Below, in pieces: positions 53,063 through 62,271 of a stretch of 64,000 bases of DNA. The notes beneath the pieces are model-generated. The model saw only the letters and a list, made by a program, of their open reading frames with translations. It searched no databases and was not told the DNA's origin. Position 1 is the stretch's first letter. Every line of letters starts with the position of its first letter. Origin of the DNA: JBAXQQ01 sp037131695 (lineage in GTDB: Bacteria; Armatimonadota; Hebobacteria; CAIYQO01); the NCBI GenBank assembly GCA_964638715.1, contig CAZWZF010000019.1, positions 19,128 through 83,127 on the forward strand, in the 5' to 3' direction. Made by a program: the position numbers and the translations under genes.

Positions 53063-56005
53063 TCACCGCCGCACAGGAATTGTAAGCGTCTGTCTCACTG
53101 TTGTTCCATCAGTTTTAACTCCGGTTACTATCACCAGGTAATTTCCGGCGGGGAGGTTTATGCCGTTGCTGCGGGTGCTGGATAGCGGGATGGTGATTAT
53201 TTTGCCGGCGTCTGCGGAGATATCTGCGCTGGTATTTACTATTGTGCCGGTCATGGTGCGGATTTCCATTTTTACCTGTGCCGATTCGCTGAGCATCAAC
53301 TGAATATTGGTGCTGGGGAACTTGCCGCGTATATCCGTTGCCGGTCGGCACAGCATGAACAGCGGCTGGGAATTGCGGGGGGATGATTTGATGATAAATG
53401 TCCGGGTATCGCCTGTCGAGTTAAACTGGTAATTGGCGGAACTGCGTATCGAACGCACTATCCCGGTGGCGGAGTCGGTAATGGTAAGGTTGATATTTTT
53501 GGGCAAGTTAAGGCTGGTCCAAGAGATATTCGCCATCTTTCCCGCCGGAGCAGTTACCTTGTATTGCCATTCGTTCATTAACGATTGCGAACTGCGATAA
53601 TCGGTCGCGTATATTTTGCCATCGCTTCTAAGCAGGCCGCTGCTAAGGTCAGATATTGCCGGTGGTTTTACCCAGTCGTAACCATCGGTCTGGTCGGTAC
53701 ATTCCGGCGCCGCGCCTATCCAGGTGCTGTTATCGGCTATGCCGTCATAATTTGCCTGCAGATTAACGCACCAGCTATTTTGCGGCTGCAGCACCGGCAT
53801 TGACCTTGCACTGCGCTCATCACTGACCGGGTGCAGCCGTATTGGTGAAGATGTCAGGTTAACCGCCCATAAGCCTTCCCACCAGTTGGCAAGCAGCTTC
53901 AGATGATAGCCTTTCGCATCTGTGTATGACCAGAATGGCCCGATTATCTGTTTGCTGATTGCTTCGGCGATGCTGTATGTCCCGGTATCTGATTCAACCT
54001 GCATGCTCCACGGGTTCCAAGATGCAGAATCAAAACCGCCTATCAGGTTCCATCCCGGCTGCAGCGTTATTATACGCTGTGCCATTGGCACTGTGGTGCC
54101 GTCTATGGTGATACTGCGCGCCGTTTGCAACTTTACCCATACCGACATTCCGGGGGTCAAGGCGGGCACGCCATTGTCAATCTTGTACTTGCTGGTTCCC
54201 GGTGCCGCCGGGTTCCACCATGCTGAACTATAGGTAACATTCGTGATGATATCAGAGATAAGGTTTTTCGTGCTGTTAACCGGCAAGGCAAGCAGCGATG
54301 ACCCGGCTTCCACCACGGTATATAGATGTTTGCTTACCGGTATCTGGCTGCCGTCAGCTTTTAAAACTGGCGAGTAAAACCCGGGACCGATATTTCTGTT
54401 GAAGGTAACTGATGAGCCGGTTGAACTGGTAACTTGAAAAGTAACCGGCGAGAAAAATGAAAATTTACCGCCGGGCATGCTGTAGCTGAAAGTGCCATTT
54501 TTATTAACAACCGCCGGAATAGTTAACCCGGGAACGCCTATCTGGACTGAACCATCATTTATTTCGGTAACTGCCCCGAAAAATTCATTCTCATGATAAT
54601 TTGGATTTGGCGCGCCGTTAATGAATTCATCGCTGGTATTGCCGCGTGTCCAATATGGAAAGCGGATTTTTCGGTTGTTTATACCGATGGAAACGGCGAT
54701 GTCGATTCTTTGTTCCGGCGGGTCGCCGATATTGTAAAATGAAGGCGATATGGTGCCAACTCCCGGGTCGATGCCGGAAGGAATGGTGAATTGATTGCGT
54801 TCAACCGCCGGGTTGTATCCCTCTTCAGGATATAATGACACCCCGTCCCAGGTAGTGAAATCGATATTTGCTGTCCCGGTAAGCGGTGATTCCGACGAAG
54901 TACCATTACCGGTGGCAGTCACGGTAAAATAATGGGCAAATATCAGGACGCTTTCCTGCAATGGTACAGAATAGATATATAAGTTAGCGCCGGTATTAAT
55001 TGCCGGCGATAATGCGTATTGCCCGTCGTACCAGATATTAAATGCCAAACCTTCAATACTGGGGACAACGCCAGACAATACACCTTTTAACCTGGTCAAG
55101 CTATTCAGGATGCTGCTGTCCGCAGTAGCCAGGGAGTAATAGCGAGTGTTGAAATCTTTAAATGCGTTTGGATTTTCGGTGTATATTTTTATCCATGCCG
55201 ATGTCGCCATGCCGATGCGATAAAGCGGCATATATGTCATGGTTCCTGTGAACACGGAAGGCGATGCCAGTGCCGGTTGATTAACATGGTCATATAAAGG
55301 CAGCAGGTATTCCATCGAGTAGGTGGTATCAAATTCCGGGTGAATAAGCGTGTAGGTTATTAATGACCCGGCGCGCGCCATTCCTTCTTCCCAGGCGTCA
55401 TAGCCAATCAGGTTTGCTCCGTGAAACGCGTGCAGCATTAAATGCATGAGTGTCATGCCATATTGGCTGTTGTCAGTAGTATTCAAATCCGCTGGCGGAG
55501 CAGGGATAGTAATTGTCATATCTGCCGGGTTAAATATACCGGCTTCATTGTCATTGCCGGAATCACCCTTGATAAATGTCAATTCCCCGCCGCTGTATGG
55601 CGCGCCATAAATGCTGATTAATCGGCTGTATGCGCCGGCAGTGTTATCGCCAAGGAAATCTTTTAATAGCGCAACCGAGGCGTCATCAACTACTTTAACG
55701 GGGTCATTATTATTCACGTAATATTTCGAGAAATTAAAAGTGAAATCTGCTGCGTTTCGTTTTCGCGACGGTTTCCATCCTTCAGGGATAGCGATGGCGT
55801 CAACAACAGGAGGAACAGAACCGCGATGAAAAGCACCTGAAGAAATTAATTTATTTGCGAATCTTTTAATATTCGCGTTGTACTGATTAATTTTGCTGTA
55901 ATCTGCTGTGCCGCGGGTGGCAGGTATAGTTACTAAATTGCCATTTACCCCAAATGCGCTGGCGCAAATAAATATCAGGCAGAATATTATGGTGAAATTT
56001 TTCAT
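53063..56005 (-). CDS. Large secreted protein with degenerate gluzincin-like region and FlgD-like tail
   Basis: This 980-residue protein has a signal peptide (FCLIFICASAFG). Residues about 185-215 read MTLMHLMLHAFHG ... YDAWEEGMARAG, laid out like a gluzincin protease (HExxH plus a distant Glu), but the catalytic Glu is replaced: the motif is HLMLH. It may be inactive, or a different metal-binding arrangement. The middle has Ig-like domains, and the end LPAGNYLVIVTGVKTDGT resembles a FlgD/Por-type Ig fold used by surface proteins. It is last in a three-gene operon and overlaps the lipoprotein gene by four bases (ATGA). Function unknown; probably a surface protein. Confidence 0.7.
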   Translation of the reverse strand: MKNFTIIFCLIFICASAFGVNGNLVTIPATRGTADYSKINQYNANIKRFANKLISSGAFHRGSVPPVVDAIAIPEGWKPSRKRNAADFTFNFSKYYVNNNDPVKVVDDASVALLKDFLGDNTAGAYSRLISIYGAPYSGGELTFIKGDSGNDNEAGIFNPADMTITIPAPPADLNTTDNSQYGMTLMHLMLHAFHGANLIGYDAWEEGMARAGSLITYTLIHPEFDTTYSMEYLLPLYDHVNQPALASPSVFTGTMTYMPLYRIGMATSAWIKIYTENPNAFKDFNTRYYSLATADSSILNSLTRLKGVLSGVVPSIEGLAFNIWYDGQYALSPAINTGANLYIYSVPLQESVLIFAHYFTVTATGNGTSSESPLTGTANIDFTTWDGVSLYPEEGYNPAVERNQFTIPSGIDPGVGTISPSFYNIGDPPEQRIDIAVSIGINNRKIRFPYWTRGNTSDEFINGAPNPNYHENEFFGAVTEINDGSVQIGVPGLTIPAVVNKNGTFSYSMPGGKFSFFSPVTFQVTSSTGSSVTFNRNIGPGFYSPVLKADGSQIPVSKHLYTVVEAGSSLLALPVNSTKNLISDIITNVTYSSAWWNPAAPGTSKYKIDNGVPALTPGMSVWVKLQTARSITIDGTTVPMAQRIITLQPGWNLIGGFDSASWNPWSMQVESDTGTYSIAEAISKQIIGPFWSYTDAKGYHLKLLANWWEGLWAVNLTSSPIRLHPVSDERSARSMPVLQPQNSWCVNLQANYDGIADNSTWIGAAPECTDQTDGYDWVKPPAISDLSSGLLRSDGKIYATDYRSSQSLMNEWQYKVTAPAGKMANISWTSLNLPKNINLTITDSATGIVRSIRSSANYQFNSTGDTRTFIIKSSPRNSQPLFMLCRPATDIRGKFPSTNIQLMLSESAQVKMEIRTMTGTIVNTSADISADAGKIITIPLSSTRSNGINLPAGNYLVIVTGVKTDGTTVRQTLTIPVRR

Positions 56006-57525
56006 GGTGTTAGTGTTAATTTCCTGTATGCTGAAAAAGAAGCGGCCGTTGATGAAGTAATTTCCAGCTGCGGCTTATTATACGCTGCAATTATCCACCA
56101 GTAGTCGCCGGGTTGATGTCCGCTGATATCATATTCCTGAATGGCATTGCCATTGTCATTCTGCCTGCTGTATTCCGGCGGGATTGAGTTGCTGTTTGGC
56201 TCACTGGGATAAATTGCTATCATATAGCTTTTTGCGCCTTCGATACGCGGCCAGGTGATTTTATTGCCATTGATCGGGTCTTTCGCGACAGACGCGTTGT
56301 TTGCGGGTGATAAATTGGTAAATTGCGCCAGTGGCGACGCAGAAACTACACTTGATGATATCGGGCTTAATATATTGTTGGCGGCATAACTACGGACGCG
56401 GTAATATGATATAGCTTTCGAAGTAAGTGCCGGGTCGCTGTCAAAGAAGTAAGTCATAAACGGGTCGTCGCAATTGCCGACTTTCAGGTAATCGCCAATC
56501 AGGGTGTCGCCGCGATATACGTCGAAACCAAGCGTGCCGATGTCGCTGTTTTGTACAGTCCAGTAGATATCATTTTCAATGAAAGCCGTTGGAAAGTTAT
56601 TCCTTTTCAGTCGGCTTGCCATTCCATCAGCAATTTTAGCCAGTCTGGTTGAACGGGTTTTATTGGCATTCGCACGGGTTAATGCCATCGCTGCCTGCAT
56701 ATTTTGAACGGTAGCTTTTTCCAATGTTGTAGAGAATATATCAAATTCAACAAGTGGAAAAACCGCTGGTTCTGCAGATATCAGATCAATATTCTGAGTG
56801 ACAACTGCTTCGGCTGTAAAATTGGATATTTTAATCCCATTGCCGTTAACAGTTTGCGGTGAAACCATTGATGTATTTGAATGAGCAGCTATGTAAATAT
56901 CCTGTGAGCCAACGGGAAACTCGAATCGATATTGACCGGCATTATCAGTATAAGCTGTTGATAAGTAAACGATTTTATCTATATTGTCTGGATTTTCCAG
57001 ATGCGCTATACCATAGGTCGAAAGATCTAAAGTTACCGACGCTCCCGGCACTGGTACGCCATTTTGCAATACTTGTCCCTGGATAACGCCTAAATCTGCT
57101 GTCTTGCCGAGGAGTACATTAACCATTGATGAAGGAATATGTCCCTTTAATACGATATTGTTTGCAACACCAGTTAATATCGGCGCAGTCTTGTCGGGAA
57201 TGTAGGCGAAGATATCATATTTACCCGGCATGATATCATTTATCTGATACCCGCCGCGGGTAGATGTCCGTGTTGAATATTTAATGGTCGGGTTAGTCTG
57301 GTTAATAACTTCAATTAATGCGCCAGCCGGAAAGTCCATGACGCTGTTAGTTATTGAAGCTACTGAGCCGCTGACTGATGATGGTTTTGTAGGGTCTTCT
57401 GTAGGATTGGATAATTTGATATTAACTACATCATTTCCACTCGTACTACCGCCGCCGCAACCGCTGAGAAATACCAACAAGAGGGTAAATATAAAAGGGA
57501 ACACGAAATATATTATTTTTTTCAC
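56002..57525 (-). CDS. Lipoprotein with carboxypeptidase-regulatory-like and Fn3-like domains
   Basis: The 507-residue protein begins MKKIIYFVFPFIFTLLLVFLSGC, with lipobox LSGC and a glycine-serine linker. Residues about 50-135 and 145-235 are transthyretin-like carboxypeptidase-regulatory domains (SSVSGSVASITNSVMDFPAGA; VIQGQVLQNGVPVPGASVTLD). The C-terminal third is Fn3-like and ends in a QEYDISGHQPGDYWWIIAAYN-type sandwich. It is probably anchored in the outer membrane beside the barrel protein encoded upstream. Start is GTG at 57525, six bases after TATAAT, so an internal leaderless promoter may drive it. It overlaps the downstream gene by four bases. Confidence 0.78.
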   Translation of the reverse strand: MKKIIYFVFPFIFTLLLVFLSGCGGGSTSGNDVVNIKLSNPTEDPTKPSSVSGSVASITNSVMDFPAGALIEVINQTNPTIKYSTRTSTRGGYQINDIMPGKYDIFAYIPDKTAPILTGVANNIVLKGHIPSSMVNVLLGKTADLGVIQGQVLQNGVPVPGASVTLDLSTYGIAHLENPDNIDKIVYLSTAYTDNAGQYRFEFPVGSQDIYIAAHSNTSMVSPQTVNGNGIKISNFTAEAVVTQNIDLISAEPAVFPLVEFDIFSTTLEKATVQNMQAAMALTRANANKTRSTRLAKIADGMASRLKRNNFPTAFIENDIYWTVQNSDIGTLGFDVYRGDTLIGDYLKVGNCDDPFMTYFFDSDPALTSKAISYYRVRSYAANNILSPISSSVVSASPLAQFTNLSPANNASVAKDPINGNKITWPRIEGAKSYMIAIYPSEPNSNSIPPEYSRQNDNGNAIQEYDISGHQPGDYWWIIAAYNKPQLEITSSTAASFSAYRKLTLTP

Positions 57526-57531
57526 GTAGAT

Positions 57532-57540
57532 ATTATACCA
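57532..57540 (-). promoter_or_regulatory. Internal extended -10 promoter
   Basis: On the minus strand TGGTATAAT (TATAAT at 57532-57537) lies between the barrel gene stop and the GTG start of the lipoprotein gene, six bases from the latter. No good -35 is visible. Confidence 0.45.
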
Positions 57541-57550
57541 CTTTTTTATA

Positions 57551-60382
57551 TTAAAAATGCAGGTTTATTTGACCTTGCAGTGAGTTTGCGGAATAGTTCA
57601 AACTGGGACTTGTTTGGTCGCGATATGTAATTCGCTGCAGATTGATTGTCACTGTCATTTGTTCGCTGGCGTGGTAATTCCATCCCAACGACTGAGTGTC
57701 GCGGTTAGATTTGCTGGGAAAACCTGTCATTTGAACGAATTCCGTGCTGTAAAATAAATCGTTTTTTGTGGAAAATGGCATTGTCATTTTGGCGGAATAC
57801 GATGACATTTTATTTTCTGTATACGAATTATTTATATTGGCAGTACTGGTCATCTGCTGGGTATCCAGTGAAAAATACGGCCGGTAAGATACTCTTTGAA
57901 CGCTGCCATCCAAGACCGGTGAGAACGGGTACAAGTCAGATGATATGCCATAAGTTGTGCTGACAGTATTGCCGGTATTATCCGGGATATAATGCAGTTT
58001 TTGGTTGTTGATGTAGCCGTTTAGCGAGATGCGCGGAAGGGGCTGCCAGTTAATTGATGAGTTTAAATTATCTGTTTTACTGTTAGAGTATACTCCGCCA
58101 ACATTTTCATCGAATGATGCTGATGCTGTAATGCTTAAATTTTCTGTCGCCCGCCAGTCTGCGGAGTTCGTAATCGAAGATGTAATCTGTTTCGGCGTAT
58201 CAGCACCGCCAGCGGTTTTACCGGCATCGGTACTGTTTTTCGTATATGATGATGTTAATGTTAAAGCCGGAGTTATCAAATACTTGGTGTTGAATGCCAT
58301 ATTTTTACCGTCAGTATTCAAGGCGTTATCACCATTTAGCGATTTAATATTATTGATAGTGAAATTAGCACCTGCATTAAACCTATCACCGGGAATCCAT
58401 TGCATATTAGCTGATTTAGCAGTAGTATCAGCCGAATATCTATAGACGGTGTCGGTTGACGATGTAGTGGTGGGCAAGGTCGAAAAAGAATCAGTATTAG
58501 TTCTAACCTGCCTGCTTTCATTATTGCTTTGCCGGAATGATACTCCTGCATTAAACTGGCCAAATGATACTGAACTTCGGAACTCATCACCAATGCTATT
58601 GGTACCTATGCGGGTATCATTTTTTTGTTGTGTTGAACTGTCATTGTGCTGGTATATTACGATAGTTGAAGTAAATGGCTGCCAGCGGATATTGTGATTA
58701 TTTGTTTTATTTGCCATGAAAATATTGCTGCTGTTATTTCCGTATGGCAGGTATGGCTGTAAACTTGAAAGTCCGGTAGTAGAAAATGACAGGTTTGAAA
58801 GTGCGGAATATGTCGCATTCCAGTCAGTTTGACGACGCAGGTTTTTGTATCCGGCAGATTCCAGCGGTGAAAATCCCGGGTCGATGTATTTATATGTCAG
58901 ATGCGCGGCTAATGAATCGCGCTGCAGATTTGTGCTTACGCTCACTGCCGAATCACCCGGATAATATGTAGTAGAACCGTCGGTTGTGTAAGAAACATAT
59001 AATGACGCACCGGTTGGCAGTGCCGGAATATCATTTTTGATTATCATTATCTGTCCGGTGGCATAATTTATGGTGTAGTCGGTATCTTTTATCAGTGTAC
59101 CGGTAGAATATCGAATTAATTCAGAACCTGCGCGAACCGGTGATTTTTTTAGATTGAATTGCTGACCGCCGGACGGAACACCAAAGGCAAGATAGATTGC
59201 TTCATCTGTTATGCGCGCCGGTTCGACAACTTTTGGCGGTTGCGGGGTGCTGGTTGCCACTTGCATCGTAACCTTCACCCCTTTTGCTACCGGCACTGAC
59301 AAATCAATACCGGCTATGTTTTTGTCGCTGCCGGAAAATGTTGCAGAACTTACCTGATACCTGACGACCACCAGCGAATTTATCTGTGGTTCAAACCCAA
59401 TTTTAAAAGTCACTGTACCGGTATTATAATCAATGGTATAAGCAGTATTTCGCGCTTGCAGAGAACCGTTGATGGTAACTGTTTCTGTTGATGCAATTAT
59501 AGGACGCCAGGTGAGATAAAATGGACCGGGAAGGCCGTTGCCATAATATTGGTCGCGTTCATCACGAATATTTACTGAACTGCTGCGTCCCTTTAATTGT
59601 ATGTAATTCAATCCGATATTACTGGTGCCGGATTTATTAAGCGGGTATGATGCCCGCATTGCTGTCAAAGTGCCGCCACCAAGGCCAGTTGTCTGAACTT
59701 CATAGCTGACAGTGATAATGTCTGCCGGTCCTACTATGATGTCTGGCGCGAAATCAATAGTGCCGTTAGTGTAATCAACGATATAATCTTTATCCAGACC
59801 TCGGGTCTTTTTAACGTCATTTATCAGCACCACCTCTGATTCCGGGATTACCGGAGCAGATGACAGGTAATATGGCCCGCTGACGTTGCGTCCGTAAAGG
59901 GTGTCTGTACGCACTGGAGCCTGGATTTTACTGTTTATGACGCTCATGGTACCTTTTTTAAATACCGGGTCAACCTGAATGCCTTTTAACATGCGGTTAA
60001 TAGATACAAATTCGTTCCCGGATATGCCGGCGCTGAATTCGCCAACTGTTACTTTTGCGTTGCTGCCATTATATTTTAAAGTCCAGCGGATATTGTCGGG
60101 AGCATAAGGAGAGATAGATAAAGAGGCATTAATAGATAAATCGCGCCATAAATCTCCGCGCAGATACAAGTTGGATTGATTTACTATCTGTTTGTTTCTG
60201 CCAAAATTGTCATCGGCGAAGTAGCGTTGCGAACCTGTTACTGAGTTTACATTAACCGATAGGGAATGGTTGCCGGATAATTCCAATCGGGGGTAGGGAT
60301 TAAGCGAAAACTGGTAACCGTATATGCAGACGGCGTTGATTGCGATTATTAATATAATGATGTTGAATCTGGTAGTTGTCAT
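57551..60382 (-). CDS. Outer-membrane beta-barrel protein with SprA-like repeats
   Basis: This 943-residue protein has a signal peptide ending near CIYGYQF. Three or more repeats of the type DYIVDYTNGTIDFAP, AYTIDYNTGTVTFK and DYTINYATGQIMI (near residues 205, 315 and 435) match the repeated domain of SprA/gliding-type and related giant outer-membrane proteins. From about 480 on, alternating polar and apolar strands follow up to the terminal QGQINLHF, which ends in Phe as barrel proteins do. It probably forms a pore or export channel in the outer membrane, with the lipoprotein and secreted protein genes downstream as partners. No ribosome site precedes the ATG; a terminator-like hairpin does. 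Confidence 0.72.
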   Translation of the reverse strand: MTTTRFNIIILIIAINAVCIYGYQFSLNPYPRLELSGNHSLSVNVNSVTGSQRYFADDNFGRNKQIVNQSNLYLRGDLWRDLSINASLSISPYAPDNIRWTLKYNGSNAKVTVGEFSAGISGNEFVSINRMLKGIQVDPVFKKGTMSVINSKIQAPVRTDTLYGRNVSGPYYLSSAPVIPESEVVLINDVKKTRGLDKDYIVDYTNGTIDFAPDIIVGPADIITVSYEVQTTGLGGGTLTAMRASYPLNKSGTSNIGLNYIQLKGRSSSVNIRDERDQYYGNGLPGPFYLTWRPIIASTETVTINGSLQARNTAYTIDYNTGTVTFKIGFEPQINSLVVVRYQVSSATFSGSDKNIAGIDLSVPVAKGVKVTMQVATSTPQPPKVVEPARITDEAIYLAFGVPSGGQQFNLKKSPVRAGSELIRYSTGTLIKDTDYTINYATGQIMIIKNDIPALPTGASLYVSYTTDGSTTYYPGDSAVSVSTNLQRDSLAAHLTYKYIDPGFSPLESAGYKNLRRQTDWNATYSALSNLSFSTTGLSSLQPYLPYGNNSSNIFMANKTNNHNIRWQPFTSTIVIYQHNDSSTQQKNDTRIGTNSIGDEFRSSVSFGQFNAGVSFRQSNNESRQVRTNTDSFSTLPTTTSSTDTVYRYSADTTAKSANMQWIPGDRFNAGANFTINNIKSLNGDNALNTDGKNMAFNTKYLITPALTLTSSYTKNSTDAGKTAGGADTPKQITSSITNSADWRATENLSITASASFDENVGGVYSNSKTDNLNSSINWQPLPRISLNGYINNQKLHYIPDNTGNTVSTTYGISSDLYPFSPVLDGSVQRVSYRPYFSLDTQQMTSTANINNSYTENKMSSYSAKMTMPFSTKNDLFYSTEFVQMTGFPSKSNRDTQSLGWNYHASEQMTVTINLQRITYRDQTSPSLNYSANSLQGQINLHF

Positions 60383-60415
60383 ATAAAAAATGGGGCTGAT
60401 ATTCCCAGCCCCATT
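60383..60415 (-). terminator. Terminator or attenuator hairpin touching the barrel gene start
   Basis: AATGGGGCTG (60389-60398) pairs with CAGCCCCATT (60406-60415), loop of seven. On the minus strand it is followed by TTTTTTAT and directly by the ATG of the barrel gene. It can end transcription of the membrane-protein gene upstream, yet no separate promoter is seen for the genes below. Confidence 0.65.
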
Positions 60416-60446
60416 GTAGATTTATTTTACTTAATGCGCAAATATT

Positions 60447-61640
60447 TTACCACTTCCATTCCAGCAATATCTGTTCGGTTAATGCCATTACGTATGAAAG
60501 AATAACGATGGTTAACACACCTAACAGCACCCATTCAAATGGAGAGTCGGCGAACCTTGATACAGTAACGTATGGAATTTTCACCTGGAGAAGTATGTTA
60601 TCCAAATAGGTAAAGGCAAATTTATAAGCTATTTCGTATGGTACAAACAGTACGCCAACGATTAAACCTGTGATGGGGAAGTTAATCCATTGCAGATTTC
60701 TGAATTTATGTTCCTGATGCTCAGAATAAATTGGGCAGCTGAAACATCTTTCCTTCTGGTCCTTCCACTTCGGGGTATTGGATTTTAATTTCTGTTTAAT
60801 CATTTCATAATTGCGTTTTTTATCGCGCATTTCCTGTGCTGAAGGTGTAGTTGTATCTTCAGTAATGTCTTCCACCATTTCTTTCAGGTAATTTGCCAGG
60901 TCGCGCTGACAGAAACAGCCAGATCGTATTTTCCAGCAGGTAGTGCGTTCCAGGTAATTCGGGCAAACTTTTCTCACCGCTGGACGGCAGCGCGATGTTT
61001 GCCAGCATTTTGGTATATAATCCCGGCGTACTGCGTCTGATGCGGTCATGTCGAGATATTTTGTTGCGTGCTTTCGTGCCTGTCCTTTGGTGCGGATAAT
61101 GCGAATAACGAATACGAAAATCAAGTGCATTACAGCGAGAATAGCGATTGTTAATCCAATATTCATCAAGTCTGATGTAAACTTCACTAAGAATGTTTTG
61201 ATAACAATAAGAGCGGTTTTTGCCACTGCCGCCGCTGCGATTGCCGCAGGCGTATTTGTCACAGCGGATGGTACGGCGGTATCTTTTAGTTTTTGTATAA
61301 AGTCAGAAAATCCATTGATTTTACTTATGAAAAGTATTAGGTATGGAGCACCGTTAAATGCTGCTGCGCCAAATATCAGGCCAGCCCATCCGGGAGTGGT
61401 TAAATCCCAATTTGCGCAGGAACCTGCAATATATGCCATTATCAGGCAGAAACTCATAATTGATGAAACGGTGGTAAGCCACGGAATGCTGATCATTTTA
61501 AAGAAAAGCAATCCCAGCAAGACAAGCATCAGAACGAGTCCGATTATCAGGAAATACGGCCAAATAATTGCTGATATTCTTTTTACAGGTAAAAACCACA
61601 AAGGAGTGGTATCATCTTTTTTACTACGTTTAACTGCCAT
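60447..61640 (-). CDS. Multi-pass membrane protein with two-CW-type cysteine domain
   Basis: The 397-residue protein has about seven membrane segments (for example PYFLIIGLVLMLVLLGLLFF near 30, GLTIAILAVMHLIFVFVIRII near 165, and VLLGVLTIVILSYVMAL near the end). Between the fifth and sixth lies a cytoplasmic-type loop with many cysteines: CWQTSRCRPAVRKVCPNYL, TTCWKIRSGCFC and a later RCFSCPIY. The two CW pairs with CP between them fit the two-CW domain found in many anaerobes, which probably binds a metal or Fe-S centre. I do not recognise the full family. GAGGTAAT lies before the ATG. It follows the NUDIX gene by 37 bp on the same strand. Confidence 0.65.
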   Translation of the reverse strand: MAVKRSKKDDTTPLWFLPVKRISAIIWPYFLIIGLVLMLVLLGLLFFKMISIPWLTTVSSIMSFCLIMAYIAGSCANWDLTTPGWAGLIFGAAAFNGAPYLILFISKINGFSDFIQKLKDTAVPSAVTNTPAAIAAAAVAKTALIVIKTFLVKFTSDLMNIGLTIAILAVMHLIFVFVIRIIRTKGQARKHATKYLDMTASDAVRRDYIPKCWQTSRCRPAVRKVCPNYLERTTCWKIRSGCFCQRDLANYLKEMVEDITEDTTTPSAQEMRDKKRNYEMIKQKLKSNTPKWKDQKERCFSCPIYSEHQEHKFRNLQWINFPITGLIVGVLFVPYEIAYKFAFTYLDNILLQVKIPYVTVSRFADSPFEWVLLGVLTIVILSYVMALTEQILLEWKW

Positions 61641-61677
61641 TAATATTACCTCGATTAATATGCTCTATATTGTACCT

Positions 61678-62201
61678 TTATTTCGGTATATGTAAATACG
61701 TCTGTAAAGCCTGAAAGTTTGATTTAAATGCAAAGTCATCCAACGTTAATGTGGCGGGATTTGTAAATGTATATGAGACGACTTCATAACGGTCTAATTT
61801 AATATCAAAATTTTGTACTTAACCACAAAAAAGAAATCCAGCACGTATGACGTGATACCTTTGAAGGTATATAAATTCGGATGATTGCTGAGATAGGTGA
61901 TTTCAGTTGCGATTAATCCGGTTTCTTCGCGTATTTCACGAGCAACGGCTTCTTCAACAGTTTCGTTAAAGTCAACAAATCCGCCAGGCAGACCGATTTT
62001 GCCTTTGCCGGGATCTTTTGCGCGGGTGATAGTTAATAAATTGCCTGTTTCATTGAATATCAGCGCACCGGCAGCACAGACCGGGTTAATGAAAAATGTT
62101 AAACCGCAAGCTTCGCAGCGCAGGTTGTTACTCGCTTTTGCCAGCCTGGTTTCATCTCCACACTGCGGGCAATGTTGTGTTATGTCGATGATGGTTTTCA
62201 T
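61678..62201 (-). pseudogene. NUDIX hydrolase with zinc ribbon, frameshifted near the 3' end
   Basis: Residues 1-40 carry a zinc ribbon (CPQCGDE ... CEACG). Then comes the NUDIX box GGFVDFNETVEEAVAREIREETG, which fits GX5EX7REUXEEXGU, so nucleotide-diphosphate hydrolysis is expected. The original frame ends early at 61794 with an unlikely tail (KYKILILN). A one-base shift at about 61816-61822 restores a plausible C-terminus (VQNFDIKLDRYEVVSY ... ALQTYLHIPK) ending at 61678, with total length about 174 residues, normal for the type. It is either a recent frameshift or a sequencing error in a short A-rich run. TAGAAT lies five bases before the ATG, suggesting a leaderless message. Confidence 0.8.
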
Positions 62202-62271
62202 AACTTATTCTATCATAGATGCAGTGGTAATGAATAGACGATATTAAATCGTGATTTTATTCATTATTTTA

